DNA of 64,000 bases from Pocillopora verrucosa (Eukaryota; Cnidaria; Anthozoa; Scleractinia; Pocilloporidae), in the NCBI RefSeq assembly GCF_036669915.1, contig NC_089324.1, forward strand, positions 248,001 through 312,000. The letters run 5' to 3'. A program made the position numbers and the translations under genes. Below the pieces are notes generated by a model. The model was not told where the DNA came from. It was given only the letters and a program-made list of their open reading frames with translations, and made no database searches. Shown piece after piece: positions 27,396 through 39,000 of the stretch. Numbering within the stretch: position 1 is the stretch's first letter; each line of letters starts with the position of its first letter.

Positions 27396-28003
27396 GTAAG
27401 TTTTACTTTGTTCGACCTAGCCTAGTGACCGTCATTTAAACTTGTGCTGTTACTCGATTGTTGTACGAAACTAGTATGTGACTGATAAACAAGTGACTAT
27501 CGAAGACTTCCTTCATTCTGTAAAGTCGTCGAATCCCGACTTAGATTACTGTTTAACAATCTTTAAGATCATCCATGAACCAAACAGTCGAATTGTTTTA
27601 AATCTGAACTACGACGTCGTAGTTTTTTTTTTTTTTTAGTTTTTTTTCCTCGAGACGTGAGCTTGGGCCGCCTGTGATCTGAAAACCCTTATGCATGAAG
27701 TACGCTCCAAAGTTGCTGTTGGGAATGGGCTTGATAATTTTTGAATTACAGAGTAGTCACTGTCGTAAGATTTTCGTAAGTTTGAGCTTATTTGTCTGAA
27801 AGCTTGGCCAATTTTGTTTTAACTTTAAAAAAGAGTGAATGTCTTAGTAGGTACACCGAACAACATACGCGCACGACAACGAAAATTTGGAAATCTCATT
27901 CAACACGATGAACAATCTTTCCAATGCGCTTTTGTTAAAATTGTCAAATTTGACATAACAAGAATCACCTCTGCAAATTTTTCGTTTGTTACGTTCCCTT
28001 AAA

Positions 28004-31000
28004 ATGAAAATTACAAATTTAATGACACGAGGAATTAATACTAGCAGCTTGGGTAAGTACCCTTATATTTTTGGGCTTTCAAATTTTACTCCTGCAGCAG
28101 TTTGTCGTTCCAGCAGTTCAGTTGTTCCACCGTTCAAACCTTTCCGGAATATTCAATTATCTTACCCAGTCCCCCTCTTACGAAACAGCTTTTAGTTTCA
28201 CTAAAACTGAGACAACACCTAGTCACGTTTTGGAGCTGAAAGTCGACTTCTATTTGTGCTGATTCACCTTTAGTACAGCTCATAATTTGGTGTAAAGGGT
28301 AGATGGTAGTGCAATGACTCCCGGAAACTATGCGTGCCTCTTTATCGGTAAGTTCTACTTTGTTCGACCTCGCTTATTGACCGTCGTTTAAACTCTGGCC
28401 CGGGATCCGATTATTCAGCGAAACTAGTATGTGATTCCTAAACTAGTGACCTTCAAAGACTTCTTTAATTCCGTAGAGTCATCGAATCCTGACTCAGATG
28501 ACTGTTAAAAACTCTTTAAGGTCATCCATGAAACAAACAGTCGAGTTGTTTTGAATCTGAAAACCCTTATAATAATTTACCTTGCAAAGTTGCAATTAGG
28601 GATAGGCTTGATAATTTTCGACTTATAGAGTAATTACTGTGGTAAGGTTAAGCTTATTTGTATGAAAACTTGGCTCATTTTTTGTTTTAACCTTAAAAGA
28701 GTGAATGTCCTAGCAGATACACCGAACAATACTCGCGCACGACGACGTAAATTTTGAAATCTTACTCATCACGATTTACAATCTTTCCCATGCAATATTT
28801 CCGCTTATGTCAAAATTATCAAATTTGACATAACAAGCAACATTTCTGAAAATTTTTCGCTTGTTGCGTTTTCCTGAAAATGAAAATCACGAACTTAACG
28901 ACACAAGGAATTAATACTAGCACCTTGGGTAAGTACCCTAAGATTTTTGGTCCCTCAAAATTTATTATTGTCAGGTGTTTATCATACGATACCAAAGACT
29001 AACTAACGGCTGGCGTGTCTGACTAAATAAAATATCAAGGTCTTGTTTTAGTTAGATACTCTATTTGCTCAGTCAAGCATCAACCGTCAGTAAGTCCCAC
29101 ATCATTAAAAAGCAAAAATTCTTGTAAGTACACTTACTACCATTCCTGAATAAATGCAGCCTTAAACGATCGAGTACTCTTGATTTGGTAATGTTTGAAA
29201 AATTTTAAAGAAGTTGTTGTTCACTCGACTGAGTTGTGACAGTTTCTCCAAAGTCCATTAAAAAGAGACCTGCATCTGAGAGTAACAAGATTGTTCAGTA
29301 CTTACCACAAGTAAATGCTGCATATAAATTTTAACAATAAATTTTGTCAGGTGTCATTTCAGCAAGCATACTGTATTTGTGCATTCAAGAGCTTCTTTTA
29401 GAAGCATGTGGGATCAATTGTGAAGGCCAGTCCTGACTAATTGCCTCATCTATGATTCCCTAAATATTGCAATAAGGAGATTTAAGTTCCATAGAAGGGA
29501 CTTTTGTGGATTTTGTTTCTTGGGATTTTCACTGTTTGTCTAGTTGTACTCAACATACCTATTATCCTTTCCAGCTGTTTCACCACTCCAGCCTTTCCTG
29601 AATATTTGTGTACTCTACTCAATATCACTCGTATACAAAGCTTTACTTGTTACCCTAAAACTGAGACTGGTAGTGTAACTGAAAAAATAACATGGTAGCC
29701 CTGAAGTCTTAAGCTTGGATAAAGAGGTTTTAAACAACAAAATAGATTTGTGGCTGGTATGGCAATGTTGAATAATAATTCTTGAGATGTTTGTGCCAGA
29801 AAATGTTTAATGTTTTGTTGTAGTTCCAGCCTACAGGTGATGCAGAACAGTTAACCCTATAACTTCCATGAGTGATCAAGACAGAATTTCTCCTTACTAT
29901 ATCACTACAATATCAAGTAGACAAGAGATAAGAATAAAGGAAACTATAAATTAGGGGATTTTTAGTTGATCCAATACCAAATTATAAAAACTAACAATAT
30001 GAGAATTGCAAGGCAGTGAGTAAGGGGAATTACTGATGAGATCTTGGGAATGAAAGGGTTTGTCCCGCATGCAGTAATACATGACTGAGGTATAATAGGA
30101 AAGACAAAAGTATCTTGAATATCATCGTCTTTTTCTATTTTTTTCTTCAGATGCAACATGGAAAGACATCATAGCTGCTTTCCGTTGTTCAGCTGTCAAC
30201 AACAGCTCTCAAGAGAGAAAGCTTATTCAAGGCAAACTTGAAAAACTGTTTGGTGGCTCAGAACAATGGCTTGCATGCCTTTCAATTCGAACTGCTTTAG
30301 ATGCATTCTTAACTGTTATGAATTTTCCTCATGGATCAGAAGTAATTTTCACTGCCATAAATATTCCAGATATGGTATCAGTAGTTGAAAGGCATGGCCT
30401 TAAGGTTGTACCAGTGGATTTAGATCTTGATTCACTAGCCCCCAAACCTGAACTTGTTGAACTTGCTGTAACAGATAAAACAGTGGCAATTTTGGCAGCT
30501 CACTTGTATGGGAAGTGGATCAATTTAGACAAAGTGTTCCAAGTGGCACATTCACATGGACTATATGTATTGGAAGATTGTGCTGAATCATTTCAAGGCC
30601 TGGGAAGAAAAGGTCACAAACTGTCTGATCTGACATTTTTCAGTTTTGGTTCAATCAAACATTACACCTCTTTTGGTGGGGCCATGGTCAGGGTGAAAAA
30701 CTCACAGATTCTTTCAAAAATGAGAGCAAAGATACACGAATACCCAGTCCAAAACCAGTGGACCTACTTTAAGAAACTTTCTTGTTACTCTCTGTTAATG
30801 GCAGCTGGATTAAACAATTCACTGTCCAATTGGTTCTTGGTCAATTTGTTTCATCTAATGGGTTTCAAGTATAAGGAATATTTCATTTCCCTGCTGCGAG
30901 CATTTCCTGGTGGTATAAGTTTGGACAAACTTCGTCTTCAACCATCTGCTATGCTTTTGGAATTCATGTTATACCGGCTGAGTAGAGTGAAAAGTAAAGA

Positions 31001-32531
31001 CTTCCGTATGATCAAGTTAAAAGGAGATTTTGTGAGCAGTAATCTGCCAAGTAATGTGTTTGTACCTGGTCAAAGAGCAGACATAAAAAGTTATTGGTTG
31101 TTTCCCCTGATAGTGGTGAGTATGCAATGTTATGATGTGTCAGACCCCTTCCCTCTTCCTTTCTCACTTGGATTTTACCCTTTTCACCCTAAGATCAGTA
31201 TACATATTCTCCATACTGTTCTCTACATACATTTTGTAGGGTGTTGACAAGGAAAATGTGTCTCACAATCAGAGCTTCTTTTGTTGGTGATCATTTTCTT
31301 ATTCTCCTGACCTAAATGTATGATTCAGGGGTAATTGTGTAAGGAGGATTTACATGCTTGTCACTCTGGAAATTTTAGTAAAGCAGAAGCAGCATTTTCT
31401 GATATTACAGAAGGAAAACTAAGTTGACCATCAGCTTTAAACAGGAGAATTTGCTTCTAATTGAAAAAAAAAGGTTTACAAAAAGGTTGTCAATTCTGAT
31501 GATTCAACTGAACCTTTTCTCCTCTGGGATCTGAATTTCAATTCTCGACACTGTCTATCACACAGTTTTTACTACTTTTGCACTGGAAATTTGTTATTTT
31601 AGCAAACAATATCATACAGTTGATATTTTTCTTTACATCTCACTGCTGCAAATTGTATTGATATAGAAATAAAAAATTACTTTCTCTTCATTCCTGAGAG
31701 TGAAGGGGTTAAGTGGCTAATAAATAGGAAAAGGGACAGCCTGCCTGCCTGCCTGCAGAATGTAAACTTAGCCTGTCATTGTTTTTTCTCTTTACATCCT
31801 TACATCAATATCCATATTTTCCATACTCTTCTCTAGATATTTTCTTTGTTACTGACAAGGAGAATTTGTCATCAACTCAAAGTTTCTTAGATTGGTGGCC
31901 ATGTTTTCATTCTAACTCCTAGGAGACATTACTAGTGTATGCTGGTCACAGTTAGGGTTTGAAGGGTTAAAAGTTATTCAGAGAAACTAAATTCAAAAAC
32001 ATAATGCAAAATGTAAAGCAGTCCTTATCTGATTTTTTTAAGGATGACCCAGATGAAGTTGTTACTGCACTTGAGAAGGAAGGTGTTGAGGCATACAGAG
32101 GCGCAACGCAACTTTCCACTGTTTACAGAACAAAGCCTACTGCAGCAGACCAAAAAGACAAGGCTAAGATCAGGCAGGAAAATCAAACGGAAAAGCTCCT
32201 CTATTCTTTCTCAACATCTCAACCAGAAGTAGCTGCTGGTTCTGGTTCATCTAAAGGAAATGCTGCCAGCAGATACACTACAGAATTCATTTGCTCTGCA
32301 CCAGTCAACACTGCAACCACAAAACACACCTTTAGCAAAGAAAAAGATGATGTGCTCTTTCCTCACAATGCCAAATACCTGATTGATCATGTGGTGTACC
32401 TGCCAGTGCACAAGAGAGTTTCATTTTGGCATCTTGAGCATATATGTAATTCTGTGGAGAAAGTTATGAAAAACCGAGTAGGGGTCAAAATTGCCAATAC
32501 CAGCAATGTGTTATTTAAGTCCAAGTTGTAG
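28004..32531 (+). CDS. DegT/DnrJ/EryC1-type PLP-dependent aminotransferase-like protein, 3 coding exons
   Basis: Exons are 28004..28052 (or its duplicate 28880..28928), 30151..31115 and 32043..32531, giving 500 residues. The fold-type I aminotransferase family it resembles makes amino sugars in bacteria. The PLP-binding Asp lies in LEDCAESFQG (Asp about 159). The Schiff-base lysine is in SFGSIKHYTSFGGAMV (Lys about 186). The C-terminal YLIDHVVYLPVHKRV is also typical. Between VYRTKP and DDVLFPHNAKYL is an insertion of about 75-90 residues rich in S/T/K/Q, unlike bacterial members. Two alternative first exons per duplication unit join in phase 1: MKITNLMTRGINTSSL at 28004, MKITNLTTQGINTSTL at 28880, and MIPENYACLFI at 27362 with its copy at 28314. 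Substrate is unknown. Transfer from bacteria is possible but introns and a eukaryote-type insertion show long residence. Confidence 0.8.
28880..28928 (+). other. Duplicate of first exon 1b (copy 2)
   Basis: The start codon, 16 codons, phase and GTAAGTACCC donor are intact, with only a few substitutions relative to 28004-28052. It could act as an alternative first exon, or as the main one since it is nearest to exon 2. Confidence 0.6.
29852..30060 (+). mobile_element. MITE family B copy
   Basis: Starts TTAACCCTATAACTTCC and ends GGGAATGAAAGGGTTT. It matches 8968-9178 in 'gaccaagacagaatttctc' / 'gatcaagacagaatttctc' and in its middle. It sits just upstream of exon 2 of the aminotransferase gene. 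Confidence 0.65.
31175..31972 (+). mobile_element. Two MITE family A copies in aminotransferase intron 2
   Basis: 31178-31372 and 31784-31972 both carry 'catcaatatccatatt' / 'gatcagtatacatattctcc' and 'gacaaggagaatttgt' / 'gacaaggaaaatgtg'. The second ends GGTTTGAAGGGTTAA. Confidence 0.6.
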
Positions 32532-33886
32532 ATTTCAGAAAATTTTATTTTATTATTTGAAGATGTACTATATTTCCTTGAATAAGGGCCCATGCTCTAC
32601 TATTAGCCCTCTGCCCTGAATAAGTGCCCCCCCCCCCTCCTGCTCCCTTGAAAGAGTTGGTATTTGTTTCATAATAGTTATTATGTTTTTATGCAGAGGA
32701 GTAAACTTAAATATGAATCAAACATTGAGCTTTTTATCCATCATGAGATAGATAAGTAGTATCAACAAAATCACTATTAATGAATTATCTGCTATTTTCC
32801 AAGGTTTCTTAAAAATTATATTCATGGTAAAAAGTAAGAATTACAAAGGGAATAAGCAAGGATTATTTTAAAATGTTGAGTAATATATGCACCAGAGAGG
32901 AGAGACAAAAATGTCCTTTTTCTTATTATTGAAGTACCTCCTCAAAGCACAATGAATTAGTAAGTTTTAGTAATGTTTTCTTCATTGTTTTCCTTTTTTA
33001 CATTCAGGTTCACAATCCAGTGTTTCCTTTCTTTTAAATATTTATTAGCAAAATGAATCTAATAAACAGAAATCTCAAAATGATTAAAAATAACAATTGC
33101 TGTGAAGCCTCAGTACTTTTTTTTGCTGTTTGTTGTGATCTCTTCTTGAATGTGACTTTTCCTTCATATCTTACTTTGAAACTTTAGTAGCATCTTTTGT
33201 GCTCATCAAAATTGAATTTTGGCAGCCATTTTGGTAGCCAGTAATTAGTGCTATAGTCACCTGGCAGGAGGTGAGAGATGATGCAATCCTCAACCAATAA
33301 GAACACAAGAATCTCTGTAATCACTTGGGCAATTATGTTAATATTGTATAACTATTTTCTGAACAAATTCAGGTTGTTTTTGTGTAATTGCCAGTTACAA
33401 TAAGAATACTATTAACAGAACAAAGTGCATGAACATCACCACAGAAAGTTCCTGGAATGAACAGAAGTTTACAAAATGCTGAGGGGGTGGGGGGGGGGGA
33501 GGAGCAAGGCTCTAAGACCCTGCAGGGGAGCATGTGGGAAAGGATTGCAGCCCAGGTAACAAAAAAATCTAAGTTACAATGCTCCACATTTATTATAAAT
33601 ACAAGAAATCCATACAAGATTGCATCTCAACATTTGGAAAGATACAAGGGAAAGGAAATAATCCTAGCACTCAGATTTGTACTGGGGGTGCCATATGTAC
33701 AGTTATTATTGTTAATAAAAAGTAAAAGACACTGAAGACCAAATTATAAATACAGCCTAGTTTAAAATGTACATCAAAATGGTCTAGAGACACTCGAGGA
33801 CATGTTTTTGCCAACTGATTTTCTTCCAATGTACAATTTAAATTTATTTCACAATCTCCCCACACACTATTGGTGTGATCCACCTG
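32532..33886. other. Convergent region between aminotransferase and CFAP65
   Basis: No exon was recognised. It includes a poly-C run near 32630, a poly-G run near 33490 and a TTTATT at about 33843 that would serve as a CFAP65 poly(A) signal about 40 bp past its stop. The rest is presumed 3' UTR and spacer. Confidence 0.5.
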
Positions 33887-35926
33887 TTATCTAGTTGATT
33901 TGTTTGCCCTGTTAGGTGGTAGAGCTATCACTCTGCTCCGCAATGTCAAGTTAACCTCTCCACAGTTTGCTTCTGTTAGCAAGTTTAAAATAGAATTTTC
34001 AAGAACAGATTCCACCAATGACTCAAACTCTGGCAATCTGAAACACAAAGAGCGGTTATAAAGTGTTCAGTAAGGTTTGTCTTTTAGTTAAAAATGTGTG
34101 TTATCTTAGGGCACAGGGGGAGATCTGGAGAAGGGTAGATGAATTGAGATGAATTGCAGCCTTCTAATACGATTAGTATTCTGTAAAGAAATTGTCTATT
34201 TCATTTGTCAGATATCTCATTCCTTAGTGGAAGCACGCCCCTTCTAAAAAAAAGAAAAATCCTGGATCCACCATAAATATTAGAGGAACTAAATGCAAAA
34301 AAACTATTTGTGTGAGGGAACAATTGTTTAAACAAGAGTGATTGTAATTTTCTTGCTGCTAAAATGAACCACAACAAATGATATTCACCTTGAGGATGAC
34401 AACAAAAGTAACTGTTGTCGAAGTGTCATAAACATAGATGAGTACACAAAATAAATAAAGTATCAGTTTTGTTCAAATGAGAACTGAGCTCTTGGGTGTG
34501 ATTTCATAAAAAACTGCAGTAATGAGGGCATACTTTGTCAGGCTGTGATTGCAAAAAAGAAGAACATAGTAATGACAAACCTTCGCACTGCCTGTCTTTG
34601 TACAGTGCTTCTTTCATGATCTCTGTCAGCATCTGTCAATCTATCAGCTATGGACAGCGATGACTCTGAATTATGCTGTATAATCTGATGAGTTCTACTC
34701 ATAACTCTCTCCTCTGTATTTTGATCCACAACAGCCTGTCATAGTACACAAATACTGCAGTTGGTATAATCTGTCTACATGTAAAGTCACTTTCATTGGT
34801 GGCTTCATTTATTTAAAGCAACTGTTTATCAGCACCAAAATAAACTGACAGTGTGTTCTTATTTCCAGCTGACTATAATGTCATTATAACAAAAATTGTT
34901 TTCCACATGTTACCTGTCTGTTGGAGGGAATTTGTTCCAGGTCACCTCCAAACTCACCATCCACAAGAGATTGGTCAGAACTTTGACTACTGGCTGAGGA
35001 GGGCCTGGAGCTGGTGGTGTATTGGGTTTCACAAAGCTGTCTGAAGTAGGGCACAGGTTCCTGGTTGATCTCACTCATCCTCTGATAGAAATTGTCATCA
35101 TCAAGAAGGCCCCTTGAGGAACACACACCCACAAAAAAAAATAAAGCTTTAATACACACTCTTTAAAAGAGGCTGACGTACAATGTACCTAAATATGCAC
35201 TACATTGCCATATAAAAACCCTTCAATCTAAAAATGGATTAAACAATATTGCTATTAATAACATTATTTAAGGGAGCCCTGATTGAAAAGATTGCACATG
35301 TGAGATTTTCTCATACATATCAACATACTGATTTGACAGCATTAGAAGTATATATATATGCAGCATTCCTTTGTATGGCTTATCCCTTCAACTCTTAAGA
35401 TCTGATTGTTAATTCTGCCCACCAACTGCTACACATTTCCTTGTGAATTTGCCATGAGAATCTGGTGCTAGATCAATACAATAACTTCTACCCCACTCCT
35501 GATAAGTTTGCCTTTCTAATAATGATAATGTATGGATATAATAAGGTGAAATTACATGTTAATCACTTCTGGGAGTTAAAAGGGTTAATCATTGAGCAAA
35601 CAATTAAAAAAGGGAGCCTTTACCTGAATATAACAGAGAGTACATCCTGGATAATCCCTATCTCATGTCTGGAGCAGGAAACTAAAGCAGACAGCTCTTC
35701 TCTCTCTTTGTCACCAGTCCCTTGTGATAATACATAATGTCTGCAAAGATTTAAGTCACTCTAATGAAATCAACATTTCATGTGCTTAGAGACCCCACAA
35801 ATAACAGCTTCAACATCTACCTTGATTTTCTGTATCAATTTACTTGCCACATCAACCACTACCCTCAACCATCAACTAATTACTCCCTCTGACACTTTCC
35901 AAAAAGCAGGAGTCATTCTCTTCTTT

Positions 35927-36001
<75 letters not shown>

Positions 36002-39000
36002 TCCTCTCTCTCTCTCTCTATTCTCATTCATCATTTCATTTCTCTTCCTCTATCATCGTCCTTGGTGATCAACAATCCTTCCTCAGACTGCCTCTCATGT
36101 ACATGACTATAAAAATGAATATATGCAGCCTTTTTCTAGATAGTGTAACTCTACAACACAAATACAGCTACTCACTGGTCAATCATAAATTTGTTGATTG
36201 CAGATGGGAAGTTGCTGTAATACTCTCCAATTGCATGAGTCCTTGCAGTGATTCCCAGATGGAGAAGGAAAGACTCTGGAGGTACAGGTTGGGGGGGTGT
36301 TTCTTGTCGATCATAGTTGCTTGTTTTTTTTCTTTTCGTTTCTTTGGGTGAACCAATTGGTGGCAAAGCCTGATATTTTTTCAAATCACCTTCAGAATGA
36401 GACACAGGTAGGTGAGGGTGGCTGATGGATTTAAGGTGTGGTCCAGAATGAGGTCTCTTTATATTATCTTCAGTTATTGTAAAAGTGTACTGTTTCTCTT
36501 CCTTCATGTTGGTCCAGTCAATCAGGAGCTGGTTGTACTCTGCCATCTCAGTTTCATCTACAATCTAAAATTCCAAAGACCTTAATTGTCAACTAAATAA
36601 ATGGAAGAGCTTGGATTAAACAATAGCAAAGTAAAAACTGACAAACCTCGCATATTATATCCAAATCATAAAGTGATGGTGTGCCACAGGAGAAGAAAGA
36701 GACCTAGAAGGTTTAAAGAACAATTAAGCTGAGCCTTGCTTCCTTTGAAAATACGACACAAATACCAAAGAGAGGTCCATACAATGAAATGTAATTCAGT
36801 GCATAATTGAAAGACTTAATATAATGAGGCCTATACCTTAAGCAATACATTCTGCTGTGGTTTGAGGAAGCCATGATCAGGTTCTATCATTACCACCTAA
36901 GATAAAATTCATTACAAGTTGAGATCAACAGAACCAGAGACAAACTGAACCTCAACCACCTAAACATACAAGATAATGCTAAGTTGAGGAATTTCAATTC
37001 AGTGTCGAAAGTAATCTGACATAACATTGGTTTTGCTTTACTTCACTCTGTGATTGGTCCAGAAAAGTTGTGCCACCATCTCAACCAATCAGATACAAAA
37101 CTAAAACCAATCACAACTTGGTTGCTCACATTTCCCCATGCTTGTGACAGTTTGGTGGTTCTAATACTGTCTCATTGTTCTCATTCGCTGTAAAGATATT
37201 TTCTTTTTTCTCCTGATTGGCCACTGCAATTACTTTGGGTCTAGATTTATGACAATTGAAAGGCGCTCTTTAAGAAATACAATTTTTATCAATTAGAAAC
37301 TGATTGCTTTGTTTGTTTAGTACCTGGTCTAAAGCTGATACCCATCTGAAGGATATGATATGGTCCTGTGATGTGTTTGTTAGAAAAAACATGCGACGAG
37401 ACATGGTGTAAAGAGGAACATCACCAAATGGAATGCACTCTACTGACAAATAGGCCAGCTGAAAAAACACAAGTCAAAGTCATTAAATATGATAATACAC
37501 CTCAATTAATACATAAAAAGTTCATAACTTCATTTTTACCACTTTTGACTTTAAATTCTTGTTAACTCTGAAAGGCTGAAGTCAGAGTGAATCATCAGAC
37601 ATTGAAAGCCAATCAAAGAACCAGCATGTCAAGTAATGATGTCTTTTGATTGACTGGAGACCAATTATGGCTTAAAGCTTGAGGCATAGTACTAGCTGCG
37701 GCAAAGACAGTTAAGAATTAACAAGAGGATGGCCTGTAATTTGGTGTTGGCAGTAGCAACACCTTAGCTGAGGTGATACCAACCTGTTTAGGCACCTGGA
37801 CAACCTGCTTGTCAGGGACTGTGTTACTGGCAACATCCCTGATAGGAAGAGTCTCTCCCATGATACGTTGGTCATATCCCACTCCAGTGAATGTTACCAG
37901 AACTGTCTCACCACCAATAATACGCACTGGTATATCAACCTACATGTTAAAGACACACCATTTAATAAGTTTGCATAGTAAGTGATGGACCAGAGAATCT
38001 AAGATTAAAAAATTTTATAAACTTAACTTAAACTTATTAGGAAGAGCTTTAAAGCACGAACATTTCTTAGAAAAAATTTTAGGTCTTGGGAAACTCAAGC
38101 CAGTGAGTGGTCTGTAAGGGTCTAGCACTGATAATTAGTACCAGACCCCAGTGCTCAAACCTTCTCCCTGCCTCCAGTCACTGGTCAAAAATCTTCCTCC
38201 AGGGAGAGAAATGCTTGTCTTGAAGGGGTAATCAGAATCTACACACAGGCTACCATGAATGACAACTTACCATGTATGTCCTGGCCTCCAATGGAGCAAA
38301 CTGCCAGTAAATCAGAGCAGCACACCCTGGGGGAATCTCCCCTGATGGATTCAGACATTCAAAGATGCGGCAGCCATAGTTTTGCTTTGAACAAATGAAA
38401 CATGAAGTCATTAAAAGTTAAAAAAATGTTGGCAACATACCAGAGACTTGATTGGCCGAAATTGATGTCATAAAAAAGAGCCCAGGGTGGGTACCTAGGT
38501 CAATTTTTGTTGGGTATGTGCCACTGGCCTCTTAGAACCCCAAGCTACCCCATTATAGTTTATTCTCTGGCTAATTATAGACTCCATCTTAGTCAGTTTT
38601 GGACAAAACATTTTTTTCAATCCCAACTTAGTCACTTTCTGTTTGTGCATCTACTTTATCAAGCCTTTTAAGTTGTTCATCCAAAAACAAATAGGCACAA
38701 TTTTGTCAAACTGAATTTCTAGAATACTTTTCACCTACAGCACAAACATTCTGATACATTTGTTAACTGTAAATACTTGTAAATTTAATGTACCATTTTT
38801 AAATGCCTATTTACTTGAATTTTCTTAGCCTAAAAATCCAGAAAATGTGTGACCCCACTCAAGTAACTATATTTAAATGGCAACCCCATTAGTCAATCGA
38901 GCTGAGGAAGTTTGATCTCATCCACTGGCACATCTCCATAAGCCTATTATCAGCAGCACATCTCCATAAGCCTATTATTGGGAAGTAACCCCCTCTTCCC

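Larger units (their letters stand above)
27110..28960 (+). repeat. Tandem duplication of an approximately 0.9-kb promoter/first-exon unit
   Basis: 27150-28060 and about 28095-28960 align along their length. Shared landmarks are 'ctgaatattcaatta' / 'cggaatattcaatta' (27197 and 28146), 'acaacacctagtcacgtttt' (27266 and 28213), 'atgcgtgcctcttta' (27378 and 28330) and 'atgaaaat...gtaagtaccc' (28004 and 28880). The spacing falls from about 948 to 876 bp, mostly because copy 1 has extra sequence including a poly-T tract near 27625. A third, partial copy of the unit's left end is at about 29515-29670. Confidence 0.85.

Noticed and set aside
32387-32593. 68-codon minus-strand frame over the aminotransferase last exon
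   Set aside because: Antisense to the exon encoding YLIDHVVYLPVHKRV, which is clearly the coding strand.
35780-36106. 108-codon frame with long Ser/Leu run
   Set aside because: It is created by the TC microsatellite inside a CFAP65 intron.
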